From assembly GCA_023374045.1 (NCBI GenBank), contig CM041777.1, positions 111,627,588 through 111,691,587 on the forward strand: a stretch of 64,000 bases of DNA. The letters are read 5' to 3'. A program made the translations under genes and the position numbers. The DNA is from Limonium bicolor. Its lineage: Eukaryota; Streptophyta; Magnoliopsida; Caryophyllales; Plumbaginaceae. The notes under the pieces were generated by a model. That model worked only from the letters and a program-made list of their open reading frames with translations. It made no database searches and was not told where the DNA came from. This document shows, piece by piece, positions 12,129-23,200 of the stretch (its first letter is position 1; every line of letters begins with the position of its first letter).

Positions 12129-12934
12129 GGTTGATTATGACTTAGCATAGTTTTGCTAATCAAATATTGCTTGACTATAATATGCAAAATGTTCATTAAG
12201 TTGTTTCTCCATTGCAGCTCATTCATCACCTTCAGCAGGAAACGGGAGAACTTCTACCGGACCCCACTCCAGCTGATAGGGAAGTTGAACTTCCTTTCAA
12301 ACACTCGTCCCGATATTGCTTTTACTGTGCAACACTTAAGCCAATTCATGCAGCGGCCTACCGATGCACACTATGAGGCTGCCTACATGCTTTATCTTAT
12401 ATAAAGGGTACTTTAGGATACGGTCTGCATTTTAATAACCAGACTGATTACTCTTTATTGGCTTTTTGTGATTCAGATTGGGCATCATGCCCCGCAACAC
12501 AGAGGTCGATATCGGGGTATTACATCATTCTTGGCTGTTCTCCTTTGAGTTGGAAGTCCAAGAAGCAACTGACAGTTTTGCTTTCATCCGTTGAAGCGGG
12601 ATATAGAGCCATGCAACATGTTTCTACAGAACTGAGCTGGCTCACCTGGCTGCTGTATGAGTTAGGTGTTGATGGCATCCAACCAATTCCTCTATAGTGT
12701 GATAATCAAGCAGCGATCTATATTGCCAAGAATCTCGTATCACATGAACGGACTAAGCATATCGAGATCGATTGCCATTATGTCCGCAACAACATCCAGC
12801 AAGGCCTCATCAACATCAAATAAGTGCCCAACTCGAGCCAATTAGCTGATGTGCTCACTAAGCCCCTGACCGGCAAAGCATACCGCAGCCTCCTTCCCAA
12901 GCTGGGTCTGCAACAGCCTGAAATCAAGACTTAA
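12129..12934 (+). pseudogene. Copia-1 pol: reverse transcriptase end and RNase H (broken)
   Basis: Continues Copia-1 after the inserted element. A stop occurs within the first dozen codons and another near 12198, and a frameshift near 12270 moves the reading into the frame with [16 protein letters not shown]. RNase H marks follow: CDSDWA (about 12467), RSISGYY, SPLSWKSKKQ, and LADVLTKPL near 12843. Further stops lie near 12400, 12695 and 12820. Its end is about 20 bp before the PPT, as in intact copia elements. Confidence 0.88.
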
Positions 12935-12954
12935 ATTGTTGTGCAATTGTAAAT

Positions 12955-12964
12955 CTTGAGGGGG
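12955..12964 (+). other. Polypurine tract of Copia-1
   Basis: TTGAGGGGG immediately precedes a TG start of the 3' LTR and follows the RNase H stop by about 20 bp. This is the standard copia arrangement; Copia-2 has the same at 59239-59250. Confidence 0.75.
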
Positions 12965-13165
12965 TGTATCAGATATAATATAGTATATATTATATAGTGT
13001 ATATAGCGTTATGTGTAGTCTGTGTATGTACATCCTCATCCCTCTCTCGTACTTATATATATACAAGCGCATAAGACATGTAATACACATACACGTACAG
13101 AGTCACATTGTCTCTGCATTCTCTCAATAACATACTTTGATTTCTTCTTCACCTTCCTGTTATCA
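12965..13165 (+). repeat. Putative 3' LTR of Copia-1
   Basis: Starts TGTATCAGATA after the PPT and probably ends at GTTATCA (about 201 bp). It has TA-rich TATA-like runs near 12975-12995 and 13055-13065. The right end is inferred, since the 5' LTR is outside the window and no second copy is available for comparison. Confidence 0.55.
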
Positions 13166-13237
13166 TCTTTAAGTGGGGAGTATATGATATACTCATTTTA
13201 CTTTTAGTTCCAAGTGAGCATACATATAGGTTGAGAG

Positions 13238-13774
13238 TAGGGTTCTCAATCTTGACACGAACCCGAAATCCGATTGGAAACCGACACGCTAAAACGTGGG
13301 TTTGAGTTGCAATTTTCAACCCAAAAATATTTTTGGGCTGGGTTGCTAAAAATCCGGATATGTTTTGGGTTTGAGCTGTCATTCTAATTTTAACCCGCAA
13401 CCCGAAAATATTTTTAAAAAAGAAAAGAAAATATATGTTCTTATAGATATGTGACATAACCCTAAATATATCAATCATGTAACCATTTATGTTTGATGGT
13501 TTATATGTTATGTTATATTGTCTGGGTGATTTTGCGTGAATCTGTATTGATAGTACAATATTTTTAATTTTGGGTTGATTTCAGTTCGATTTTGGGTTGA
13601 TTTTGGGTCTATCGGATTGATTTTAGATTGATTCTGGGTGTCGGGTCAGTTTCGGGTCATCAGATCAGTTTCGGGTTGACATAACATAACCCGTTTCGGG
13701 TTCGGGTCGGTTTCGGGTTGAGGTGAAACATGAGCAGGTCGGGTTCGACCCAAAACCCGAAATTGACAACCCTA
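13238..13774. mobile_element. hAT-type MITE
   Basis: 537 bp with inverted ends TAGGGTTCTCAATCTTGAC and, on the other strand, TAGGGTTGTCAATTTCGGG. It is flanked by exact 8-bp duplications GTTGAGAG (13230-13237 and 13775-13782). The 8-bp duplication and TAGGGTTGTCAA-like ends indicate the hAT superfamily. The interior is repetitive, with many CGGGTT/AACCCG words, and has no transposase. Confidence 0.88.
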
Positions 13775-13814
13775 GTTGAGAGAGTGGTTTATAAGAATAC
13801 ATATAGGATGACTA

Positions 13815-14699
13815 CACTACTACAAAACCTGAAAACTTCTATGTGTAAAAAAAACAACCTATTTCGGCGGTTCTTAGCTAGGAACCGCCGAAATAGGTTG
13901 TTTTCCCGGTTTTTTTAGACGAAATTTTTTGAAAAAATTCGCCTCCGCCTTATATTCTTCCGTCGACCCTTCGCGTTCGCGTCTCTCTCTCTCCTCAATC
14001 TCTTCACTCAGCGCAAATTCACAACCCTAACTGTCGCCTCTCCTTTGCACCTCTGCCTTCATTCTCTTCTTGGTCTGCGCTTGTGGAGTGATAAATCACT
14101 TGAACTGCTGCATCTTGCTCCAGATTGAAGATGGGGCTAAATCTGTTCATTCTAGAATCGGTAATATACTCGAACTTATTTTTCCTTCTCTCTCGCGAAC
14201 AAGAAACATACATGCTCATGCCTCTTCATTCTCTTCTTGTGTTTCGCCTGTGCAGTGATGAATCACTGGAACCGTTGCAAATGGAGAACAAGGAACATGC
14301 TCTGCGCGAACAAGAAACATACATGCTCATGCCTCTTCGTTCTCTTCTTGTGTTTCGCCTGTGCAATGATAAATCACTGAACCGCTGCGAATGAAGAACA
14401 AGGAACATGCTCTGCTCGCCTGTGCGCAACGAATCACTGGAACTGCTGCGTCTTGATGCGAGGTTGAAGACGATGCAAAGAGCGGATTTTTTTTTAAAAA
14501 AAAAACACCTATTTCGGCGGTTGTTAACTATGAACCGCCGAAATAGGTGTGTTTTTTTCTAAAAACATGCCTATTTCGGCGGTTCTTCAACCGCCGAATT
14601 AGGATCACACACCTATTTCGGCGGTCTCCATTTCGACGGTTCAGAACCGCCGAAATAGGCCCAAAACAACCGCCGAAATAGACATGTTTTGTACTAGTG
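13815..14699. mobile_element. Non-autonomous CACTA (En/Spm) element
   Basis: 885 bp with inverted ends CACTACTACAAAAC and CACTAGTACAAAAC (other strand) and a 3-bp target duplication CTA on each side (13812-13814, 14700-14702). Near both ends are multiple direct and inverted copies of CCTATTTCGGCGGTT, the sort of subterminal repeats that CACTA transposases bind. There is no transposase frame; the middle is filler DNA with a tandem duplication. Confidence 0.93.
14196..14425. repeat. Tandem duplication inside the CACTA element
   Basis: A block beginning GCGAACAAGAAACATACATG at about 14196 recurs at about 14307, giving a period near 111 bp. The copies share the run ending at CGAATCACTGGAAC-like words and differ at scattered bases. 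A third, partial copy of the tail lies near 14400-14450. Confidence 0.8.
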
Positions 14700-14702
14700 C
14701 TA

Positions 14703-16150
14703 ACAACAACTTCTTGTACTTTTTAGACCCAAGTAAAGATACATAAATTAAAATGAATAATTTTCCAGCTCAAATGACTTGTGAACTAGGTTGTTTGTGC
14801 CCTTATGGATGTTACACTACCTATTTACAAAATGCTAAGTGTAGTCTCATCCAATCTCAGCTTGTAATAAAACACACAAAGTGTGCAAATTTCATCTGAA
14901 ATTGATAGTTGATGTTATTAAGGACCAATTTCTTCTGTCAAGTTCACTGTTTCACTTAGTTATTGCAAAATTACCTAGCAAATCCTAGTCGCTGAGAGGA
15001 CCAGAGTTTTCTTGTGGTTCAACCTCTATGGAAGACCTAAAATAGTAATCAAATGGTCTATATATTAAATATTTGTATTTTACAGCCATAATTTATCATT
15101 CAATTTAACAAATTAATGGTGTTTGTCTCTTAATTATGAGGTGCTTGTCTTGTTCTATGCCCAAAGTCAACTCGGCGAGTTGTGATAAAGGTTATTCCGT
15201 GTATATATTATATCCAATGACTTACTATATTTTAAACATTTGTATTTTACAATCACAATTTACCATTAAATTCTACGTAAGGGTCTTTGTCTCCTAATTA
15301 TGAGGTAAGTGTCTAGTTCTATGCCCAAAGTATGAACTATGATCAAGGTTATCCCCGTATAAATTATATTTTGTCTTTCAAATATTTATAATTTATGTAT
15401 TTGTCAATTTCATTGTATTTATCTATAAGAAAGTTCTAAAAATATAATCATAATGTTTGGGAGTAATTTATTTTTATATTTGTGATTTATTGTCTCATAA
15501 AATATCTAATATTAATTTATATTTAATTTTAATCATGTATGTTAATAATTATTCAAAAACAAGTTTAACCCAATAAATTTTGAATCATGCCTTTGCCTGG
15601 TTTAATTAAACATTTAATGCCGTTAATTAAAGGCACCAAGGACATGAATATTTTGATAATGCATCTTTAAAAGGGAGCAAATATTGTGGCTAATGATTGG
15701 ACTCATTTAGCTTTTGAATTTGGTTGTGGTTTGCTATATTTTCTGTCCATTTATGAATATGTTTCCTATCTCTCTTCTAGACAATGTCTTCCATTCCTTC
15801 TGTTAGCTATCTGGTCGATAGCGACACTGACATATTTATAATATATTTAATCACATACTTATAGTATATTAAATTGGATTTTTGATTCGGTTTTGGTTGA
15901 ACCCCACAATACTCTTGTCATTTACAAAACAATTAAATAACAATAATAATATCAAAAGGAGCTACTATTTAAAACGTTTTGTGCTGTAAAACCATTAGAG
16001 TGTATTGACCCCTTTCTTTTTTAAAAATACAATTATAATCAGAACATGAATCTTTGCCTTTTATACCGCTTTAAAAACTTGGGAAGCATGAAATGTGTAA
16101 AAACCGATTAGAAATCGATCTTATTACTTAAAGATAAGAAGAAGAAAAAA
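14703..16150. other. Intergenic AT-rich DNA with a 165-bp tandem duplication
   Basis: No gene seen. Between about 15059 and 15372 a unit of about 165 bp occurs twice in diverged form; shared words are ATTTGTATTTTACA, TTGTCTC and TTCTATGCCCAAAGT. The rest is AT-rich without supported features. Confidence 0.65.
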
Positions 16151-16688
16151 GGGAAAATTACATCTCCCACCCATGATGTTTGATGAAATTACACATTCCA
16201 CCCACATGGTTTCAAAAATTACTTTCTCTATCCATGTGGTTTCCCTCGTTTTTCATTCAGCAACTTTTTTAATTTTTGATTAATTTAAAAGATGCTTAAT
16301 CAATGTCTGAAGTTGATGAAATTTTACATAGACGATGCTAAAATGTTATATTTTGGTTCAGTGAGAAATCTAAAGTTTTTTTCGCGTAAATATGACATGT
16401 GGGACCTAATGAACATGTCGTATGTTTCATTGGGTCCCACGGGTCACATTTAGGCTTAAAAAACTTCGGATTTGACATAAGATTGAAATATATCATTTTA
16501 GCATCATCCATGTAAAGTTTCATCAATTTTGGATAACGTTTAAGCATCTTTTGACTTCAACAAAAATTAGAAAAGTTGCTGGATGTAAAATGAGGGAAAC
16601 CACATGGGTAGGGAAAATAATTTTTGAAACCACGAGGGTGAAATGTGTAATTTCACCAAATTTCATGAGTGGGGTATGTAATTTTCCC
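16151..16688. mobile_element. Foldback MITE, probably Mutator-type
   Basis: About 538 bp that fold into one long imperfect hairpin. The left arm starts GGGAAAATTACAT and the right arm ends with its complement; similarity continues through words such as CCATGTGGTTTCCCTC almost to the centre near 16420. Flanks are A-rich (AAGAAAAA on both sides), consistent with an approximately 9-bp duplication that cannot be fixed exactly in that composition. Ends and layout resemble the better-defined foldback at 62762-63264. Confidence 0.78.
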
Positions 16689-17279
16689 AAAGAAAAAGTT
16701 AGAAGACCCTAGCGTAGTGTGACTTCTTCCATGTCAACAATTTATTGGAGATGAAATTAAAAAAAAGAGAGAATAAGAGTAGTCCCAATAGGAGAGTATG
16801 TGGGTAGGAGAGAGAAATATATATATTTTCAAAATGTTATAACTCACAAAATATAAGTGTAAAAATAAAAATGTTACATCATTGTTCATCATTTTTCATG
16901 CTCTTCAAAACAAGATGCATTATGGATATGTTTTGGTAAACATAAAATTTTATGTTTTTATAAGGAGTATATATTACGTATTTTTAAAGTGAATTTTATT
17001 CATTAACAAAATGAATCTTATTTAATAATAAAATGAACCTTATTCATTAACAAAATGAATCTTACCACAAACACTTTAAAAAGCACTCTAGGAAAGTTAA
17101 AAACGTCGAAGACATTTTTATGATTTCTAACGACCCTAAACCACAAACTCTAAAAACATGTCGAGTCAGTAACAACAATATAAAGTGTAGACTAATACCA
17201 AAAAGATTACCCTACCCCTCAAACACCATAAAACCCACCATAGGAAAGCTAAAAGTGTTGAATGATTCACATTGTTTTA
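16689..17279. other. Intergenic AT-rich DNA
   Basis: No gene seen. Around 16985-17065 the phrase TTCATTAACAAAATGAATCTTA occurs twice in variant form, an early outlier of the GATTCAC-type repeats that follow. Confidence 0.5.
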
Positions 17280-17895
17280 TATGAAATGTTCGTTTTTCTT
17301 AAACATAAGATTCACTTTTTTTAAAAGAATGATTCACTTTCAATCAATGAAAGGTTCATACTCTTCCCACATGAGTTTGTGGTAGGAATAACTTTTACTA
17401 GTATTAAACAAAATATTCACTTTTCTTAAACCTTTGATTCACCTTTAAAACACATTTGATTCCCTTCTCTTAAACCTCTTACTCACTTTAGTTAAACAAT
17501 CTCTATTTACGTAAATCACTTTTCTTAAACCTCTGATTCACTTTTTTAAACCCATGATTCACTTTATAAAAACCTCTGATTCACATGTCTTAAACCTCGT
17601 AATCACTTTAGTTAAACAATCTATGCTTACAAGATTCACTTTTCTTATTACTCTAATTTACTTTGTAACAAATTGTGATTCACTTTTTAACAAACTTTGA
17701 TTCAATTTTCTAAAACCTCTTATTCACACTAGTCAAAAAATCAAAATCACTTTAGTTAAACAATCTCTGTTTATGAGATTCACTTTTTTAAAGCTCTTAT
17801 TCACTTCTAAGCAACTCTTTGATTCATTTTTTAACAACCTTTGATTCACTTTTTAACAACCATTGATTCACTTTTCTTAAACTTAAGATTCACAA
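17280..17895. repeat. Degenerate GATTCACTTTT minisatellite
   Basis: About twenty diverged copies of a 20-30 bp unit built on GATTCACTTTTCTTAAACCT. A longer period shows three times, beginning with CACTTTAGTTAAACAATCT near 17491, 17612 and 17752. Non-coding in all frames. Confidence 0.8.
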
Positions 17896-19099
17896 TGAAT
17901 CTTAAAATATATGTACATACAAAAAAATAAAAAATTATCAAAACATACTCATGTTGGGTCTTATTTTGAAGAACTCGAATTATGATAAATAATAGTATAA
18001 AATTTATGTTGGTTGGACTTATATCTAATAAACTACAACATTTTAAAGTTTTACAAAAATATAAAATACAAAATGACAAAATAGTTACAACTACCAAAAT
18101 GGCCACCCTGCAACGTGGCCTAAGAGCCAAATTCGAAATTAAAAAAAAAAACGTTTTCGAATTTGACGGTTTTGACCACGTATAAACGGGAACGTATGTG
18201 ACACTTTTGTAGCGATATTAATAGTATTATTTTCCTGAAGTCAGAGATTACACCAAACGACTAATTTGGCTTGCACGTTAAGAGAGGAAGGAAGGAAAAG
18301 CTCTTTTTGTCATTTTCCAAACTGGTCCGTTGGAGCGTCGAATTATCCAGCCCCATTCATCCTCCCACTCAATTTCATATCCTACCTCAAATATTGATGT
18401 TTGACATCTTACTCTACAAATACTAACATTTTTCTCATACTCTCTTGAGCTACACCTTCAAACACAATACATTTAGCATCATTTTTTTGTATGATTGTGA
18501 AAACGAATTTATTTAATCAGTTCACTCTTTCTCTATATGTCATATGCATCAATTTTTATATCAATTTTTTATATTTTCTTTTACATACTTTTTCTCTACT
18601 TTTTTTTATTTCAGTTAACAACTGATATCAATTCTAAAATCATCTATAAAAAGCCAAAAGTAAAAAATAATTTGTTGTCTACTTCATACATTTTTATTGG
18701 GTTTATAATAGATATTGTATATCAATTGATTTGAATAAATTATTAGTCTTAGTATTTTCATACCATATTTGATATTATATTAATAGTATAAATAGGTGGT
18801 ACTTTCATGGATTCTACATAATCTAATATTCAACTTCATTCATATACTGCCACTTCACGTATAAAACAACTAGAAATAAAATAACGACAAATATGAATCT
18901 ATACTTGTAGCAATCTGATAACATATTTGTATTATATTTGTCTAACTCAGCATACAAAGCCTATACAGAATTTATGTAATGTAAATAAGATAAATATAGA
19001 GGAACCGAAGGATTATAGTGCATCATGACCCGCTCCTTTAATTATCATCGTTTTCGTATAAGTACCGCATGCGAACAGAATAAAAAACCCTCTCTCTTT
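17896..19099. other. Intergenic region upstream of the WNK gene
   Basis: AT-rich, with no open frame of merit. The last 80 bp (CT-rich, near 19085-19110) may be the start of the kinase transcript. Promoter elements cannot be fixed by inspection. Confidence 0.45.
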
Positions 19100-20101
19100 C
19101 GCTCCTTTCAGGCTTCAGCTATCATAATACTTTGACTTTGCTGCTCCGCCTTCCACGGACTCGTCCTCTCTTTCTTCTCTTCCGCCTTCTCAGGTTCCTC
19201 CGCTGCGGCGCTTCTCCTTCTCCAACCTGTCCTAGTTGCTTCTATAACAGGTCGACCGCGTCCAAGGTAGGACTCCCATCCTTCCACTCGCTGTTTCTAG
19301 TTTCTGATCATCCGGTTTCTTGATCACCGAGAATTCACCGTTTGCGTTTTGTCGAGTAATAGTGGCTGTTCATATTCCGCAATTCACTCCAGTCGGGTTC
19401 CGTCAACATTCTCTGGTTTCATAGGTCGGTCAGATACAATTTACGATTCCGGTTTGTTTCGGACAATCCGATATATTTTGTTGTTTACGTGCATAACAGA
19501 GCCTGGATTCTCGGAGGAAGAAGCAAATTAGCGTCTAACTGAATTGAAACTGTTTTACTGGCGAAGTTTCCTTTCATTCTCCTTTTATTTGCTAGGTCAA
19601 TGTGAATACAGTTATTTCTCTTTAGTCGCCGCCTTTTGGTTGTCGCCGCCATCACAGTTTTCCTTTGATCTGAACACAATTCTGACGTACTGCCGACCGA
19701 CTAATCTCTTCCGTTGCTCTGTGTTTGATCTTCTGAATCTGTCTATTAACTTCTATGGAAGTAATGAACCTAACGCAAAATGGTGGATCAATAATTTTGC
19801 TGTTTCTTAATGATACCATTTTGTAGCTTGACGATCACGCTAATTATAGCCTCTAACTTAATTTCCAGTATACTCCATTGCAGTACATAACATAAGTAAT
19901 CTGCGCTATCGTGTCCAGTTCTAGTAGTGAATTAGCATTTGGAGACCAGTATTAGCCAGTTTTCCTTCGATGGCTAGGAAGTTTCTAGTATTCCATATAT
20001 CTCGAGTGCTCAATACAGTAGCGGCAGCAAGAAAATCTGTGCGTATATAGCACAGTACTGATATTTGATATTTCCTTTCTTCCATGACCTTTCAGGAGAA
20101 G
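19100..20101 (+). other. 5' UTR and probable 5'-UTR intron of the WNK gene
   Basis: A CT-rich leader near 19100-19266 ends in TCCAAG/GTAGGA, a good splice donor. A polypyrimidine stretch ending TTTCAG/GAGAAG at 20095 is a good acceptor, six bases before the ATG at 20102. This implies an intron of about 829 bp (19267-20095). If used, it removes the ATG at 20084 and sets 20102 as start. Predicted from signals only; transcript reads would settle it. Confidence 0.55.
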
Positions 20102-21518
20102 ATGCCAAGCGAGGAATCTGATCCGCCTGATACAGATTCAGAGGCTTTTGTGGAAGTAGATCCAACAGGCAGGTATGGCAGGTACGCAGAGTTACTCGGT
20201 TCCGGAGCTGTCAAGAAGGTTTTCCGTGCCTTTGATCAAGAAGAAGGCATCGAAGTTGCTTGGAACCAAGTAAAGCTTAAGTACTTCAGTGATGACAAGG
20301 CAATGATTGAGAGGCTGTTCTCAGAGGTTAGGATTCTGAGGAGCCTGAAGGGCAAGAACACAATCTCACTGTACAGTGTATGGAAGGATGATGAGAAAAG
20401 GACTCTGAATTTCATAACCGAGGTATGTACATCTGGGAATTTAAGAGACTATAGGAGGAAGCATAAGCATGTTTCATTGAAGGCTTTGAAGAAGTGGTCG
20501 AAGCAGATATTGAAGGGGTTAGAGTATTTGCACACCCATGAACCTTGTATTATTCACAGGGATCTCAACTGTAGCAATGTCTTCATCAATGGCAACACTG
20601 GTCAGGTATGTCGGACAGTATTAATTGGCCTATTTTTTGTTCTTTGTTCTCAGTTAATGCATCTAGTTGCTGACAACTAGAGAAATACTGTTATTAAAGG
20701 TGCTGGCTGGTCCATAGCCTAGGAGTCGGAGTTTAGATTGTAGGGTTGTGATTTTTGACCCTGTTCTGAAACTGCTAAGGGTTTTGGGATATATCTATTG
20801 TTTGAATAGGATCACAGAAAACTTGTGCTTTGTTCTCGAGAAAATTTCATCCTCTACATCCCTAGCTTCCTAAAATAATTCCTAAAAAGTAGATTTATGG
20901 TCTTTGTGAAGTTTGTCGCATTAAAATTAGAAAACCACTACGATAGGAAAAACAATCTGTAGTTGTGGGAACCAATCAATTCTCTCTGTTAGATGTCTTA
21001 GCAGATTATCTTTGACCTTCTATCTGAGCTGATCTGATCTATTTTAACCTTCAGGACATTAATATACACTTATTTATATCTTTTGGCGAACCATACACGC
21101 CTGAAAAATCTAGCATTTATGACTGCAGGTGAAACTTGGGGATCTGGGTTTGGCAGCAATAGTTGGGGAAAGTCACGCAGCCCACTCAGTGCTCGGCACG
21201 CCGGAGTTCATGGCACCAGAGCTATATGATGAGAACTACACGGAGCTGGTAGACATCTACTCATATGGGATGTGTGTTCTGGAGATGGTAACCATGGAGA
21301 TACCATACTTGGAATGCAACAACGTGGCCAAGATTTACAAGAAGGTCACCTCCGGGCAGAGGCCTGATTCCTTGGCCAAGGTCAAGATCTCTGAGGTCAG
21401 GACGTTCATCGAGAGGTGCCTCGCAGAGGCCAAGGTCCGTCCATCGGCCACCGAGCTTCTGGCTGATCCTTTCTTTGATGGTATTGATGACAATGATGAT
21501 GATGAAAATGATGTGTGA
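20102..21518 (+). CDS. WNK11-like: Short WNK serine/threonine kinase (WNK11-like)
   Basis: Two coding exons, 20102-20605 and 21129-21518, encode 297 residues. WNK kinases lack the usual beta-3 lysine: here the site reads VAWNQV (Asn55), while a lysine in the glycine loop, GSGAVKKV (33-40), is thought to take over ATP binding. The catalytic loop is HRDLNCSN (152-159), with Asn where most kinases have Lys. The metal-binding motif is DLG (173-175), as in other WNKs, and GTPEFMAPE (191-199) ends the activation segment. The kinase domain fills residues 20-285, followed only by an acidic tail ([10 protein letters not shown]), so the long regulatory C-terminus of large WNKs is absent, as in Arabidopsis WNK11 and WNK10. 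Plant WNKs act in flowering time, osmotic stress and vacuolar ATPase regulation; the role of this one is unknown. The first ATG at 20084 lies before a strong splice acceptor, so 20102 was preferred. The frame is intact, with no sign of decay. Confidence 0.92.
20606..21128 (+). other. Intron of the WNK gene
   Basis: 523 bp between GGTCAG/GTATGT and GACTGCAG/GTGAAAC. It is phase 0 and splits the kinase just before the DLG motif. AT-rich, with no embedded element visible. Confidence 0.92.
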
Positions 21519-22266
21519 TGATTTAAATTTGGCAACAGTCTGGACTGCAAGTAGCACAAACACCTACCAATTGGTGTATGCCGTTGTGGCTTGGGTCAGT
21601 GGGTGTCCGTTGAATGAGTCAAGGGTATTTACGTCATTCAAACGTATTTTTATATCTATTTGTAGTGTGATGATGTGATTCTTTACTTTCCTCCATTTGG
21701 AGAGTTGAGTTGGTTGTAGAGATAGGAGATACGTGGACAGAATGAATGGGTCTGTCATAATAGTACGACTTTTCCTTATATATTCTTTCTTTGTTTATAT
21801 TCGAAAAGCCAGTAAAGAAAACATTATTGCACGTTGTTACAGGTAAGATGCGTGGAAAAGAAAGCGTTGATGGAAAATTGTATAATAGTAGTAGTATTAT
21901 TTTCTTTTAAAAAAGAAAGTAAAATAGTAGTATTCCTCTTTTACTTTCTGCCCCTTTCCATTTTTTTACCAAATCTTCTTTTCTTTTGCAAGTTGGAAAA
22001 TAACTGGGAAAAAGGAACGATTTGGATATGGATCCTTTGGCCACTGCTAGATGTCTCATCACCGAAAGAAATGTAATTATGTAACCTAAATATTAAACTG
22101 GTATGGTGAGTTCCGCAAAATTCATTCAAATTGACTCATCTCAATCTAAGTTTGTAGCAGTAGCTAAATAAAAACTATAATATATTTAAGTAACTTCAGT
22201 TTGAGTGACAAAACTTCAGATTTATTGGTAGTATAAATTTTTTTAAATCATATTCATACTAGAAAT
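21519..22266 (+). other. WNK 3' UTR and downstream intergenic DNA
   Basis: Roughly the first 280 bp after the stop are mixed-composition sequence, plausible as 3' UTR, ending near a T-rich stretch at 21770-21800. No clear polyadenylation signal can be chosen. The remainder is AT-rich without features. Confidence 0.45.
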
Positions 22267-22605
22267 GATTTATACGGTATCGTTATAACTTTTTTTTTCA
22301 CATAATAATGTTTCCGTTGTCATAATAAGCTAGATTAAAAATTGGTTCAAAAAATGCGTTTAAATGCTACTTAAACGTATAACTTTAAACTACGGCTTAA
22401 AACATATAAGGGGAGATTTATTATGTTTCGCTTTTACGTTTTATAAGGTACCATTGTAACTTTTTTGGCACAATAATGTTTTCGTTGTCTTAATCAGCTA
22501 GATTATTAAAACTAGTCCGAACAAACAGTAAAAACATTTAAACGTTTCTTAAAAGTATTACTTAAAAATATGGCTTAAAACATATACCTTGACATTTATT
22601 ATGTT
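22267..22605. repeat. Diverged tandem duplication, period about 172 bp
   Basis: The block with TAATGTTTCCGTTGTCATAA near 22304 recurs near 22474 as TAATGTTTTCGTTGTCTTAA. Flanking words (AAGCTAGATTA, GGCTTAAAACATATA) follow in the same order in both copies. Non-coding. Confidence 0.8.
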
Positions 22606-22834
22606 TAGTTATATACATTTTCATGTATTTACAACAAAATGACATTTATATATTGAAAACGAGTCAAAACGAGAGTTATTGTGAGTTTTTCTATATATTT
22701 TTTTTGCAAGTTGTAGAACTTGATGTGGTGAATTCGAATCTGGTGTTAGTTTTTAGAAAAACACATTAATTTAGGCTAGATCTATAAACTAAAATTCTGA
22801 AGAAAAAAACCTTGAAAACTTCATTAATGGAGTT

Positions 22835-23200
22835 ATGGAGCTCGCCTATCGACACCGTTTCCCTTCAGACGCCCCGCCCAGTGACACGAACCAGCTCCAG
22901 TCGCTCGCTCGTAGACACGCATGGGCGCGCCTCGCCCCCGGCATTGACACGACCTGTGTGGCGCGTTCCCAATGCTCGCCCCGTGCCTCGATATGCCCGT
23001 GTGTACCTCACCCCGCGCCTCGACAAGCCCGTGTTTGCCTCGATCCACGCCTCGACACTCCCGTGTCTACCTCACCCTGCGCCTCAAATCACCCCGCACC
23101 TCGACACGAGCTGGCATGCCTCGCCCTGGGCATCGACACGAGCACAGACAGCTCGCCCCGGTCTGCGACACAAATTGTTTAGTCTCGCCCCGCCTATCCG
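22835..23200. repeat. GC-rich minisatellite
   Basis: A GC-rich island in AT-rich surroundings, built from diverged copies of words such as CGCCTCGACA, CCCGTGT and CTCACCCCGC, spaced about 30-60 bp. It stays open in several frames only because of its composition; no protein is suggested. Confidence 0.75.

Larger units (their letters stand above)
5431..13165 (+). mobile_element. Ty1/copia retrotransposon, Copia-1 (3' part, twice interrupted)
   Basis: The 3' two-thirds of a copia element. Integrase tail and reverse transcriptase run 5437-6868, the rest of the reverse transcriptase and RNase H run 12129-12934, then come a PPT (12955-12964) and a short 3' LTR (12965-13165). The upstream half is cut off by the Tat-like element and the window edge. 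The element at 6869-12123 sits inside its reverse transcriptase. Domain order integrase, reverse transcriptase, RNase H is the Ty1/copia order. Several stops and frameshifts show it is dead. Confidence 0.9.

Noticed and set aside
20084..20101. Upstream in-frame ATG of the WNK gene as start
   Set aside because: A strong polypyrimidine tract and TTTCAG acceptor separate it from the coding exon, and the protein from 20102 matches the usual start of short WNKs.
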